A DNA stretch of 64,000 nt, taken from Alkalihalophilus pseudofirmus. GTDB taxonomy: Bacteria; Bacillota; Bacilli; Bacillales; Bacillaceae_D. Location of the stretch: positions 972,001 to 1,036,000 of the forward strand of contig NZ_CP117835.1 of NCBI RefSeq assembly GCF_029094545.1, in the 5' to 3' direction. Position 1 is the stretch's first letter. The number at the start of each line of letters is the position of its first letter. A program made the position numbers and the translations under genes. The notes beneath the pieces are model-generated. The model did not search any database. It had not been told where the DNA came from and was given only the letters and a program-made list of their open reading frames with translations. Shown one piece after another: positions 32,672-41,240 of this stretch.

Positions 32672-32687
32672 CTGAACGCTCGCTCAG
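32672..32687. promoter_or_regulatory. Near-palindrome upstream of the symporter operon
   Basis: CTGAACGCTCGCTCAG is an imperfect palindrome with GA-CG/CG-TC half sites, a type often bound by TetR-family regulators. It sits 13 bases beyond the cre box. No regulator gene is adjacent. Confidence 0.3.
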
Positions 32688-32857
32688 TTAAATTGACAGC
32701 TGAGCATTTGTTCAAATTATATGTACGTCACCCCCTGGCCACTAATTAAATATTCACTTCCTTGTCAATCTATACTAAAATTACATCATGTTTGACTGAA
32801 TGTAAAGACAAAATATTGAGAAAATTAAAACAGGATAAATAAAAGGGGTAAATTTAT

Positions 32858-34348
32858 GTGAGTAAGCGTAAAACAAAGCGTCCAATTGTGTTAACAGCAG
32901 TTATTTTGGCCATGTTTATGGCGGCTGTGGAAGCGACAATTGTTGCTACAGCGATGCCTCAAATTGTTGCTGATCTAGGAGGTTTTTCATTATTCAGCTG
33001 GGTCTTTTCATCCTACCTATTAATGCAGGTAGTAATGATCCCTGTATATGGAAAACTTTCTGATATGTATGGACGGAAAATTATTTTTGCTATTGGGATA
33101 TCTATATTTTTAATCGGATCGATCCTATGCGGCTTTTCTGCAACGATGGAAATGTTAATTATCAGCAGGTTTATTCAAGGGCTGGGCGCAGGGGCTGTGC
33201 AGCCAATAGCTACAACGATTGTGGGCGATATGTACACGAAAGAAGAACGTGCGAATATCCAAGGGTACTTAGCGAGTGTATGGGGGATATCTGCGATTAT
33301 GGGTCCTGTACTCGGTGCTGTATTTATTGAATATCTACATTGGGCTTGGATTTTTTGGGTCAACATCCCTTTTGGAATCATTGCATTAATTGGGGTAACT
33401 CTTTTCTTACATGAGGATATTAAGTCCGCTGAATCGATGAAAAAGAATAGGCAATCCATTGATTATAAGGGAGCACTTCTTTTACTTTTGGCCATTACAC
33501 CTTTTATGCTCGTCTTAATACAAGGAAATGTGTGGGGATTCACTTCACCTCTGGTAATGAGCTTACTTGCTTGCTCATTTATTTGTCTTGTCTTGTTCAT
33601 CAAAGTGGAACGCAGAGAGGCTAATCCAATGATGACGTTGTCTTTATGGGAGAATCAGCACATTCGCAACGCAAATATTGCCTCTTTTTCTGCAGGAGCG
33701 ATCTTGCTGGCTGTTTCAACCTTTTTACCTACCTATGTGCAAGGTGTCATGAATCAGCCTCCAATTATTGCTGGACTTGCGTTGACAGCGATATCGATTG
33801 GGTGGCCGATCTCATCTACTATTGCTGGAAAAATGATGCTCAAAAAAGGCTTCCGTACGACAGCTTTGATTGGTGGATGTGCATTAGTAACAGGCGGGTT
33901 ATTCTATATGCTGCTGCCTGTTATTAACCATCCGCTATGGGCTGGAGCAGGTTCCTTTGTTATTGGAGTTGGAATGGGTTTTTCTACAACGACTTTTATA
34001 GTGTCGATTCAATCATCAGTTGACTGGAATGTCCGAGGAGAAGCGACATCTATGAATATGTTTATGAGGCTTCTTGGAGGAGCTGTAGGAGTTGCTTTTT
34101 TAGGAGGTCTTTTGAATAGACGTCTTGAAAACGAGCTTAAAAACAGTCAAGAGTATCTATCATTTGAGCCGACCATTGATGCTGTCAATCACTTGCTCGA
34201 GGCAGGTCAGAGGGAAGAATTACGTTCAGTAGAGCTAGAGGCACTGCAGATAGGCTTAACAAACAGTCTAGGGATTGTTTTTACGACCATTTTTATATTA
34301 GCTGTGACTAGTTTCTTCTTTATATTACGGTTGCCGAAAGATTCATAA
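32858..34348 (+). CDS. MFS drug efflux transporter, DHA2 (14-TMS) type
   Basis: 496 aa, about 14 membrane helices. Motif C of drug exporters is visible (GISAIMGPVLGAVF), as are the loop 2-3 motif GKLSDMYGRK and VEATIVATAMPQI in helix 1, as in EmrB/QacA-type drug:H+ antiporters. It is expected to export hydrophobic compounds. Start is GTG 32858 after AAAAGGGG. It stands alone, convergent with the Nudix gene with which it shares a terminator. Confidence 0.88.
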   Translation: MSKRKTKRPIVLTAVILAMFMAAVEATIVATAMPQIVADLGGFSLFSWVFSSYLLMQVVMIPVYGKLSDMYGRKIIFAIGISIFLIGSILCGFSATMEMLIISRFIQGLGAGAVQPIATTIVGDMYTKEERANIQGYLASVWGISAIMGPVLGAVFIEYLHWAWIFWVNIPFGIIALIGVTLFLHEDIKSAESMKKNRQSIDYKGALLLLLAITPFMLVLIQGNVWGFTSPLVMSLLACSFICLVLFIKVERREANPMMTLSLWENQHIRNANIASFSAGAILLAVSTFLPTYVQGVMNQPPIIAGLALTAISIGWPISSTIAGKMMLKKGFRTTALIGGCALVTGGLFYMLLPVINHPLWAGAGSFVIGVGMGFSTTTFIVSIQSSVDWNVRGEATSMNMFMRLLGGAVGVAFLGGLLNRRLENELKNSQEYLSFEPTIDAVNHLLEAGQREELRSVELEALQIGLTNSLGIVFTTIFILAVTSFFFILRLPKDS

Positions 34349-34357
34349 ACAAGTAGG

Positions 34358-34388
34358 AAGCCAACATGATCTGTCATGTTGGCTTTGT
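34358..34388. terminator. Terminator shared by the MFS and Nudix genes
   Basis: AAGCCAACATGA/TCATGTTGGCTT stem with a short T run on the plus side. The Nudix stop codon lies inside. Confidence 0.75.
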
Positions 34389-34997
34389 TAAGGTTAAGAA
34401 GTGATTAAGGACTCTGGCGGTTAGTCCCCAAATTACGTACGCATCATAAAAATAAAATAGTTCCTGGACCGATTGGGTACGGCCGTTATAAGTTCTCTTG
34501 TTTGGAATGAGGTGAAAGGGGAAATTATCTGCAGGTTCAAACGTGATCCCCATTTCATACATTTTTGGCTTTGTCTCATACAAGTAACTAAGCGGTGCTG
34601 TAAATGTAGAAGCCACCTCATCCTTGTTAGGGTTCAATTGAGTTATATCGTTAATTTTACCTACAAAGGGGTAGATGACTCCTCGGAAAGGGGTAACTAA
34701 ATAATCTAGTGGAGCAATTAATTCCACCTGATTTTCTGGAATTCCTAATTCCTCGCTTAGCTCTCTAATCGCAGCAGCTTCAGCGCTGTTATCACTTTGA
34801 TCAATTCGGCCGCCAGGAAAGCAAATCTCACCAGGTTGACTCCTTAAATGCTCGGATCGAACTTCAAATAATACAGAAAGTTCTCCATCTACTTCAACAA
34901 GAGGCAGAAGAATAGCGGAATGTTTAGCAGTCTGTTGTCCAAGTACACCTGGTTGGCGGTCTTTAATCGTTGAAATAATAGTTGAGATATCCGGCAA
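34374..34997 (-). CDS. Nudix hydrolase, CoA pyrophosphatase type (NudL-like)
   Basis: 207 aa from TTG 34997, which has AAGGAAGG six bases upstream and gives the usual family length; an upstream ATG in frame has no such site. The Nudix box GGRIDQSDNSAEAAAIRELSEELGI is intact. The preceding SQPGEICFPGGR with LLPLVEVDG is the extra signature of CoA pyrophosphatases, which split CoA or oxidised CoA into adenosine 3',5'-bisphosphate and phosphopantetheine. Cytoplasmic. Confidence 0.85.
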   Translation of the reverse strand: MPDISTIISTIKDRQPGVLGQQTAKHSAILLPLVEVDGELSVLFEVRSEHLRSQPGEICFPGGRIDQSDNSAEAAAIRELSEELGIPENQVELIAPLDYLVTPFRGVIYPFVGKINDITQLNPNKDEVASTFTAPLSYLYETKPKMYEMGITFEPADNFPFHLIPNKRTYNGRTQSVQELFYFYDAYVIWGLTARVLNHFLTLTKPT

Positions 34998-35121
34998 AGA
35001 GATCCTTCCTTTCACACACATAATTATGGTTATCCTATACGCTTTTTTAACTATAGTATAGCATATGAGCATCTACGATTGATTGTTGCAAAGAAGAGGG
35101 GGGTCTTGTACACTTAGTACA

Positions 35122-35139
35122 TATCTTAAAATTAAGATA
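35122..35139. promoter_or_regulatory. Operator-like palindrome before the MarR gene
   Basis: TATCTTAA, AA, TTAAGATA: perfect 8-bp arms, 14 bases before the start codon. Shape and position resemble the MhqR box of B. subtilis, suggesting autoregulation. Confidence 0.55.
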
Positions 35140-35152
35140 AAGGGGATTAACT

Positions 35153-35590
35153 ATGACTAAAGCAAATGATGATCTTTCGTTGAAGTTATTTGTGGTCTTA
35201 TCTCGAGCTCATAGTGCTGTGATGACAGAGGTTGAAAAGGATATTCGAAGTTACGGTTTGAATCCAACTGAGTTTGCCGTAATAGAATTGCTTTACCATA
35301 AAGGCGATCAGCCGCTTCAAAAGATTGGTGAAAAGATACTTATTTCAAGTGGAAGTATCACTTATGTAGTAGATAAACTCGAAAAAAAACAACTGTTACT
35401 AAGGCGTCCATGTCCGAAAGATCGCCGTATTACGTATGCGACATTAACAGATGAAGGGAAGCAATGGATGGATGAACGTTTTCATGTGCATAAGGAACGA
35501 ATTGCACATATCTTATCTGGTTTAAATACAGATGAAACAGAAGAAGCGATTCAATTGCTGAAAAAGTTAGGATTACATGCTTCAAGTTAA
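35153..35590 (+). CDS. mhqR: MarR family regulator, MhqR-like
   Basis: 145 aa winged-helix MarR protein. The segment GLNPTEFAVIELLYHKGDQP(L)QKIGEKILISSGSITYVVDKLEKK is very like MhqR, which represses quinone/azo-compound detoxification genes and its own gene in B. subtilis. MhqR has no redox cysteine; here only one Cys is present, in the RRPCPKDRR wing. The palindrome just upstream would allow autorepression. No mhq target enzymes are adjacent, so the regulon must lie elsewhere, perhaps including the MFS exporter at 32858. Orthology is likely but not certain. Confidence 0.8.
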   Translation: MTKANDDLSLKLFVVLSRAHSAVMTEVEKDIRSYGLNPTEFAVIELLYHKGDQPLQKIGEKILISSGSITYVVDKLEKKQLLLRRPCPKDRRITYATLTDEGKQWMDERFHVHKERIAHILSGLNTDETEEAIQLLKKLGLHASS

Positions 35591-35771
35591 GGGGTCGATT
35601 CTCAGATATTGATGAATCAAAGAATCAATTATTTAGAGCGAAATAATGCTAAAAAATCTGTTAGATGATATGACAAGAACTCTGTATTTTAATGAAATGT
35701 GAGGTAAGATGAATTCAGGAAAGGTCATTGACCTAGCTTCCAACATGTTCTCTCTACTCTCCCCATTGTTA

Positions 35772-35803
35772 GCGGTTCACTTGATGTGAACCGCCCTTTT
35801 TTT
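35772..35803 (+). terminator. Strong terminator 180 bases after the MarR gene
   Basis: GCGGTTCAC/GTGAACCGC with a five-base loop and seven T residues. It stops plus-strand transcription, either of the MarR gene with a long 3' end or of a separate small RNA. Confidence 0.88.
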
Positions 35804-35845
35804 GATTAAATTAAATCAGACTTCATTTCCTAGGGAATATGAATC

Positions 35846-36838
35846 TTAGTAAATAAAAGCAATAAATTCTTCTTTATCAAGGCTGCCAAAGTAAGGTTTA
35901 ATATCTACACCGTTTAATGCTTCACGCAATGCATCCCCGTCATACTTGACGCCTATTAGTTTAGATTCAAGCTCGCTTACATCGCCCACACCAAAGAAAT
36001 CTCCGTATATTTTGCATGCTTCAATTCGACCTTTACGCACATTCAAGCGAACATCTATTGAGCCAATCGGAAACCGCTTCGTTCGTTTTAAGTCGAAGGC
36101 CGGAGATTTCCCGTAATTCCAGTCCCAATTTTTATACCTAGATTCTGAAATGCGATTAATTTCTTCCCAATCTGTTTCTGTTAAATGATACTCAGGGATT
36201 TCGTCGTCAGCTTCAAAGATATACTGTAATAATACTTTTTTGAACTGATCAACTGTTAATGGCTGATCTAGAAATTCATTAATGTTTGCTACCCTGCTGC
36301 GTATTGATTTAATCCCTTTTGAACGGATCTTTTCATCTTTTACATTAAGCGCTGAAACGACATGTTCAATTTCTGAGTGAAGCATTAATGTACCGTGGCT
36401 GAACATTCTTCCTTTAGTAGAAAATTGAGCATTTCCAGATATTTTACGCTCACCCACATGTATATCGTTGCGGCCGCTAAGTTCTGCCTCCACTCCAAGC
36501 TTCTTTAAAGCAGAAACAACAGGCTCTGTGAACTTTTTAAAATTGTGAAAAGATTCACCGTCATCTTTAGTGATAAAGCTGAAGTTTAGATTTCCTAAAT
36601 CATGATAAACAGCCCCTCCGCCAGAAAGTCTGCGAACCACATGGATGTCCTTTTCCTTTACGTAGTCAAGATTGATTTCTTCTATCGTATTTTGGTTTTT
36701 ACCAATGATGATTGAAGGCTCATTTACATAAAACAAAAGATAGGAGTGTTCTGGATCTAAATTCTTTAAAGCATATTCTTCAATCGCTAAATTGATTCTC
36801 GGGTTAGTAATATTGTTATTATCTATAAATTTCATCAT
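35846..36838 (-). CDS. lplJ: Lipoate-protein ligase
   Basis: 330 aa. It activates free lipoate with ATP and attaches it to the E2 and GcvH lipoyl domains. The N-terminal catalytic domain has RRLSGGGAVYHD (lipoate-binding loop), NLNFSFIT and GRNDIHVGERKISGNAQ (catalytic Lys). The C-terminal accessory domain follows from about 250. Length equals B. subtilis LplJ (331 aa). ATG follows AAAGGACG; a second ATG one codon later is possible. Cytoplasmic, monocistronic. Confidence 0.92.
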   Translation of the reverse strand: MMKFIDNNNITNPRINLAIEEYALKNLDPEHSYLLFYVNEPSIIIGKNQNTIEEINLDYVKEKDIHVVRRLSGGGAVYHDLGNLNFSFITKDDGESFHNFKKFTEPVVSALKKLGVEAELSGRNDIHVGERKISGNAQFSTKGRMFSHGTLMLHSEIEHVVSALNVKDEKIRSKGIKSIRSRVANINEFLDQPLTVDQFKKVLLQYIFEADDEIPEYHLTETDWEEINRISESRYKNWDWNYGKSPAFDLKRTKRFPIGSIDVRLNVRKGRIEACKIYGDFFGVGDVSELESKLIGVKYDGDALREALNGVDIKPYFGSLDKEEFIAFIY

Positions 36839-37015
36839 TTTGCATTACGTCCTTTCTTGATATGTTCCATCTTCAGTATAGTGATTGTTTTAGTAGCCGT
36901 CTAATGGGAGTGTTCCTTACCACTTTTTTCATACGTTTAGACTCTTCTTTTATGAATAGTAAGGATTGTCGATTGGAAAGATATGCATGCACCTATAAAA
37001 AAGGAGATGAGTTAG

Positions 37016-37726
37016 ATGAAAAAATTACTTAGTTTAGTATTGCTTTTTATGCTATTCCTAACCTTAACAGGAACCGGTTTTGCTGAGGAAATGGCAATGG
37101 TTCGAGTACTCCATGCAACACCTGATGCTCCAGGAGTAGATGTTTTTGTAAATGAGGAGCTTGTAGTAGAAAATATAGAATTTAAAGATGCTAGTGACTA
37201 CTTGCAGCTGCCTGCTGGTTCTCATAAAGTAGAGATCTATGCTGCAGGTGATACAACTTCTGCAATCATTAGCGAACAATTAGCTGTAAGCGGAGGAGAA
37301 GCATATACTGTGTCAGCAATCGGTCAGTTAGAGTCTATTCGCTTAACAACGATGCTAGATGAGCAAGAAGTATCAGAAGGCAATACGAAGATCCGTGTGG
37401 CTCATTTTTCACCTGATGCTCCAGCTGTTGATATCGCAACAGATACAGGAGATATTTTATTCCCAAATGCAGCTTTTTCCGCAGTGACAGACTATTTAGA
37501 GCTGCCGGCAGGAGAATATAACCTTGAAATTCGTGCAGCTGGGACGGCTGATGTCGTTGAAGAACTAACTAATCTTGAGTTGAAAGAAGGAATGATCTAT
37601 ACAGCTGTAGCAACCGGGCTTTTAAATGCTGAGCCTGAATTTGATGTGATTTTATTAACAGATGCTATGCCAACTCCAGAAGACATGCCGAAGACAGGAC
37701 TAGGCGGAGCATCAGACATTCGCTAA
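37016..37726 (+). CDS. Secreted DUF4397 protein with sortase-type C-terminal motif
   Basis: 236 aa with a signal peptide (1-24). Two DUF4397 repeats follow: VRVLHATPDAPGVDVFVN (about 29-110) and IRVAHFSPDAPAVDIATD (about 127-210). The end reads MPKTG at 224-228 and then only eight residues (LGGASDIR). This is an LPXTG-like sorting motif, but the hydrophobic helix and basic tail normally needed to hold a sortase substrate are missing. The next gene, one base after the stop, is a sortase, so the pair clearly belongs together. It is probably a surface protein of unknown role. Confidence 0.8.
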   Translation: MKKLLSLVLLFMLFLTLTGTGFAEEMAMVRVLHATPDAPGVDVFVNEELVVENIEFKDASDYLQLPAGSHKVEIYAAGDTTSAIISEQLAVSGGEAYTVSAIGQLESIRLTTMLDEQEVSEGNTKIRVAHFSPDAPAVDIATDTGDILFPNAAFSAVTDYLELPAGEYNLEIRAAGTADVVEELTNLELKEGMIYTAVATGLLNAEPEFDVILLTDAMPTPEDMPKTGLGGASDIR

Positions 37727-37727
37727 G

Positions 37728-38294
37728 ATGAAAATTTGGCTCACATCTTTTTCAGTTTTTATTCTTATCATGCTAGGATGTCAGCCGTCCCAATCAAATG
37801 CTGCAGAAAGTTTAACAGGATCTAAACCAGAGGTTATCAAAATTCCTGCATTGGATATTCAAGCTGAAATTGCGCCATTCGGTTTAAGGAATTATGAGCA
37901 GATTCCGCCTGATGGAGAAAAAGTATTCTGGTATGAGGACGGGGTGAATCCAGGAGGACCAGGAAATGCTGTGTTAGCAGGTCATTTCGATGATTATGTA
38001 GGTCCAGCGGTGTTTTATCACCTTCATGAGTTAAAAACAGGGGACTATATTTATATTGTCACTGAGAATGATTATATACTGACATATCGAGTGGAAGATG
38101 TAGAGACATATAAGAGAGCAGAAGCACCTGTGAAATCAATTTTTCATGGTAGTGGGAAATCAAAGCTCAACCTTGTCACATGTTCAGGTTATTATAGTAA
38201 AAAAGAAAAAACTCACTCTCATCGTACTGTTGTAACAGCTGCATTAAAAGGAAAGTCTTATCCCTACCAACCTATAACCGAGCCTCCTTTATAA
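37728..38294 (+). CDS. Sortase, class F/D-like, lipoprotein-type N-terminus
   Basis: 188 aa. The catalytic triad is complete: H86 (AGHFDDY), C152 (LVTCSG) and R166 (HRTVV). The sortase core runs from about 35 to 175. The N-terminus ends in LIMLGC (C18), which looks like a lipobox, so the enzyme may be lipid-anchored rather than held by a membrane helix. Compact sortases coupled to DUF4397 genes are usually placed in class F. It would join the MPKTG protein encoded just upstream to the cell wall or another acceptor. Starts one base after that gene. Confidence 0.88.
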   Translation: MKIWLTSFSVFILIMLGCQPSQSNAAESLTGSKPEVIKIPALDIQAEIAPFGLRNYEQIPPDGEKVFWYEDGVNPGGPGNAVLAGHFDDYVGPAVFYHLHELKTGDYIYIVTENDYILTYRVEDVETYKRAEAPVKSIFHGSGKSKLNLVTCSGYYSKKEKTHSHRTVVTAALKGKSYPYQPITEPPL

Positions 38295-38310
38295 AAGGCT
38301 CGGTTTATTT
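38277..38310 (+). terminator. Terminator after the sortase gene
   Basis: AACCGAGCCT/AGGCTCGGTT stem starting inside the last codons, followed by TATTT. Confidence 0.8.
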
Positions 38311-38392
38311 GGATTTAAACGTTCTCACCGGTAGTTGGATAACCATGCAAAGCGTATAATAAATGGTAAGTAACGTGATTGGAGAGGATGAA

Positions 38393-38878
38393 ATGAACAT
38401 AAGACATTTAGCAGAAGCTGATTATGATCGGGTCATTTCAGTCATTGATGAATGGTGGGGCGGCCGTATGATGAGTGATATGCTGCAACGCTTATTCTTT
38501 ATTCATTTTCAAGAAACGAGCTTTGTCATTGAAGAGAAACATAAGATTATAGGGTTTTTAGTGGGATTTCCTTCCCAGACTGACCCTAATATAGGATATA
38601 TCCATTTTGTAGGGATTCACCCGAAAGCGAGGAAAGAAGGTCATGCACGCATACTGTATGAGGCTTTCTTTGAAAAAATAAAAGAGCTTGGGTGCGATAA
38701 CGTACTTTGCGTTACTTCACCAGTAAATAAAGGATCCATTGCTTTTCATAAACGGATGGGATTTACCATTAAACCAGGCACCAAGGTAGTAAATGGTATT
38801 TCTATTTATGAAAATTATGATGGGCCTGGTAAAGACCGAATTATTTTCACAAAATCACTCGACGAAAAAAGAACCTAA
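38393..38878 (+). CDS. GNAT family N-acetyltransferase
   Basis: 161 aa. ATG 38393 follows GGAGAGGATGAA and gives MNIRHLAEADYDRV, so the longer upstream frame is discounted. A GNAT fold is shown by VGIHPKARKEGHARILYEAF, the acetyl-CoA pyrophosphate-binding loop (R/Q-x-x-G-x-A pattern), and by SPVNKGSIAFHKRMGF near the C-terminus. Acceptor substrate unknown. Cytoplasmic. It converges on the PAP2 gene. Confidence 0.85.
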   Translation: MNIRHLAEADYDRVISVIDEWWGGRMMSDMLQRLFFIHFQETSFVIEEKHKIIGFLVGFPSQTDPNIGYIHFVGIHPKARKEGHARILYEAFFEKIKELGCDNVLCVTSPVNKGSIAFHKRMGFTIKPGTKVVNGISIYENYDGPGKDRIIFTKSLDEKRT

Positions 38879-38905
38879 GCTCTAACTTGGAGCTTGGGTT
38901 CTTGT
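38864..38905. terminator. Terminator between the acetyltransferase and PAP2 genes
   Basis: AGAACCTAAGCTC pairs with GAGCTTGGGTTCT (one mismatch). The AAAAAA on the left is the T run for the minus-strand PAP2 gene. Both reading frames end inside it. Confidence 0.75.
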
Positions 38906-39526
38906 ATATTTCCGGACAAGGCCTGGAACAACTCGTATACAAATTATAAACCATAGGATAGAAATGCTGATAGCCGCGATAATATCACTCGGATAATGGG
39001 CTTCTAAGATCATTCTGCTCAATGCGACAACAGATATGCAGAAAACAGCAATGGCATAACTCATCAAACGGATCGCACGTTTTGTGATAAAGAGGTAACT
39101 AATATATATGATAAAAGCAAATAGTAAAAAGGTTCTCATCGTATGGCCGCTTGGGAAGCTGTAGGAAGCTAGCTCAAAAGACTGCCCAAACACTTCTAAA
39201 TAACGAATCTCACCAGGCCGCTCCCGCTGAAATAATAACTTTAATCCTAGGTTCAAAAAGAGTCCGCCAAAAACAATAACTCCGAGCATGAGGGCATAAA
39301 GTTTTTCTCTTTTAAAATATAAAAACCCCATTAAGACAAGGGTAAGTATAATCATTACTTCTCCAGAACCAAGTTTAGTTAGAAAAGACATAGGCTCTTG
39401 TAATGATGAAGGAATAAGCTGATTCATCCAATCAAGCAGCAGCTTATCAAATTCATTAGAATCAATAAAAAACACCATACTAAGAAAAACAGAAATCGTA
39501 AGAATATAAATTACATTTATTTTCAT
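38882..39526 (-). CDS. PAP2 family membrane phosphatase
   Basis: 214 aa with six membrane helices. All three phosphatase motifs are present: KLLFQRERP (KX6RP), PSGH and SRMILEAHYPSD (SRX5HX3D), with the catalytic His residues in the last two. Such enzymes dephosphorylate undecaprenyl pyrophosphate, phosphatidate or phosphatidylglycerol phosphate at the outer membrane face. It resembles B. subtilis YodM/BcrC in size. Substrate cannot be chosen from sequence. Confidence 0.88.
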   Translation of the reverse strand: MKINVIYILTISVFLSMVFFIDSNEFDKLLLDWMNQLIPSSLQEPMSFLTKLGSGEVMIILTLVLMGFLYFKREKLYALMLGVIVFGGLFLNLGLKLLFQRERPGEIRYLEVFGQSFELASYSFPSGHTMRTFLLFAFIIYISYLFITKRAIRLMSYAIAVFCISVVALSRMILEAHYPSDIIAAISISILWFIICIRVVPGLVRKYTRTQAPS

Positions 39527-39668
39527 TGCTTCCTCCTGCTATATATATTACTCATAAATTAGAATTCTACCATTTTACACAACATGTGACTAGTGTCTAT
39601 TCTCAGGTGATGTATAATAAAGTTAAAAGGTTGGAAATTTAATTTAAGAGAAGGAGGACGTTACAAAA

Positions 39669-40688
39669 ATGGAAGCACCAAAAGTAAATGTGAGCGGCTT
39701 AGAATTTGGGTGGGATGTAGAAAAGGGCCAATTTCTCTTTGAAGGGGAAGATGCTGTACTTTTTTGGATCTCTTCTGCAATGAAAACGTTTTTTGATACG
39801 ATTGAAGAGGTGTCAGGAGAAGAAGCCACAAGTGTTGTGTTAGAAACGACTGGATACAGGCAAGGGACTGTAGTTGGTGATTATTTTGAGAGGCTGCATG
39901 TTAGCGAAAAAGAGTTTGCTGAAACTCTTACGCGTACATATGCTTCTGCAGGCTGGGGAAAAGCAGTAATTGATCTATTTGATACAGATCAAAAAAGGGT
40001 CATTCTTCGTTTAAGAGATGATTGGGAATACAAAATAAATATTGCCCAAGGAAAAATCAAAGGCGGCAGATTTCTTCCAGCTCATTATGCTGGGATCTTC
40101 ACTGGGTTATTTGGTACAAATATTTGGTATAGAATCCTTCAAAGCCAAGTCGAGGGCAAAGAGGAAACCGTAGTTGAGTATTTCCCCTCTGAAATAACCG
40201 TTACAGAAAATATACATAAATTGATTCGAAGCCGTGAACAACAAGAAATTATGCAGCTTGAGGCCATGGTTGAAGATAAAACACAAGAACTGAAGGCTCT
40301 TATCAGAACGTTATCTTCCCCGATGATTCCGGTGATGGATGGGGTAGTAGTCGTACCACTGCTTGGTATGTATGATAAAGAGCGTACAGATGAACTAATC
40401 GAGAAAACGCTGCACAATCTTCCTAAGCATAAAGCAACCTTCTTAATTCTCGATTTCACGGGACTCGATTCAGATATTGCCTCTGTCTCAGCTGATTTAA
40501 TTGAGAAACTTGTATCAGCTACTTCATTAATAGGAGCTAAAACGATCCTAGTAGGAATTAAAGCTGAATTAAGCCTTGCGATTACAAAGGAAGATATCGA
40601 CTTATCTAACTATGATTGTTTTCAGACATTAGAACATGGTATTTACTACGCGCTCGCTGAAAAAGGCCGGAAAATTATTTCAATATAA
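39669..40688 (+). CDS. Signalling protein with N-terminal V4R-like domain and C-terminal STAS domain
   Basis: 339 aa, soluble. Residues about 45-190 (ETTGYRQGTVVGDYF, FLPAHYAGIFTGLFG, VVEYFPS) resemble V4R/heme-NO-binding-like sensory domains. A short coiled coil (about 200-222) joins this to a STAS domain (about 225-335) with LSSPMIPVMDGVVVVPLLGMYD and LILDFTGLDSD, the regions that hold the phosphorylated Ser/Thr in RsbR/RsbS proteins. It is therefore probably an RsbR-type input to a stressosome or a related partner switch, but with an unusual sensor. Monocistronic. The ligand is unknown. Confidence 0.75.
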   Translation: MEAPKVNVSGLEFGWDVEKGQFLFEGEDAVLFWISSAMKTFFDTIEEVSGEEATSVVLETTGYRQGTVVGDYFERLHVSEKEFAETLTRTYASAGWGKAVIDLFDTDQKRVILRLRDDWEYKINIAQGKIKGGRFLPAHYAGIFTGLFGTNIWYRILQSQVEGKEETVVEYFPSEITVTENIHKLIRSREQQEIMQLEAMVEDKTQELKALIRTLSSPMIPVMDGVVVVPLLGMYDKERTDELIEKTLHNLPKHKATFLILDFTGLDSDIASVSADLIEKLVSATSLIGAKTILVGIKAELSLAITKEDIDLSNYDCFQTLEHGIYYALAEKGRKIISI

Positions 40689-40696
40689 ACGAAGAG

Positions 40697-40735
40697 AAGC
40701 ATTTAATTTTCTAATTGAAAATTAAATGCTTTTTC
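40697..40735 (+). terminator. Terminator after the STAS protein gene
   Basis: AAGCATTTAATTTTC with its perfect complement, five-base loop, T run. Confidence 0.85.
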
Positions 40736-40819
40736 TATAAAGAGAATTTCCTTATCCTGCAAGGGAATCATGGCCTTAATGGCGAATAAGATAAGTAATA
40801 AAATAGACGGAGGTGTGAG

Positions 40820-41179
40820 ATGAATAGTATCCAAACATTAAAACAAACTATTCTTCTTTTAGAAGAAAAGCTGCTTCAATCGCACACAAGAACGTCGCCT
40901 GAACAATTAGAAGAACTCTTAGCTGATGATTTTTTGGAATTTGCAAGCTCCGGACAAGTATGGGTTAGAGATGACTGCTTAGGAGAAGGAGGAGTCGGTG
41001 TAGTCAGCATGAAGATTTATGATTTTGAGATCAGGGAGCTGGCACCCGAAGTGATTCTTGCTACTTATAGGGTATTTGATGAGCACAGGGTAAGTAACAC
41101 AATACGAAGTTCTATATGGAAAAAAGAGAATGGTAACTGGAAAATGTCCTTTCATCAAGGAACTTATACAAAGTCATAA
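40820..41179 (+). CDS. NTF2-like protein (DUF4440)
   Basis: 119 aa, single alpha+beta barrel domain of the DUF4440/SnoaL-like group: an N-terminal helix (LKQTILLLEEKLL), LLADDFLEFASSGQVW, then strands ending ENGNWKMSFHQGTY. Such small proteins may be enzymes or ligand binders, and no catalytic residue can be assigned here. ATG follows GGAGGTGTGAG. Monocistronic with a shared terminator downstream. Confidence 0.75.
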   Translation: MNSIQTLKQTILLLEEKLLQSHTRTSPEQLEELLADDFLEFASSGQVWVRDDCLGEGGVGVVSMKIYDFEIRELAPEVILATYRVFDEHRVSNTIRSSIWKKENGNWKMSFHQGTYTKS

Positions 41180-41198
41180 TCAAATCCTATGTTAGGAA

Positions 41199-41239
41199 AA
41201 AATGCATCTCCTTATCTGATCAAGGAGATGCATTTTTTT
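41199..41239. terminator. Bidirectional terminator
   Basis: AAATGCATCTCCTT with its perfect complement and an eight-base loop, flanked by A and T runs. It serves the DUF4440 gene and the convergent MFS gene. Confidence 0.9.
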
Positions 41240-41240
41240 C

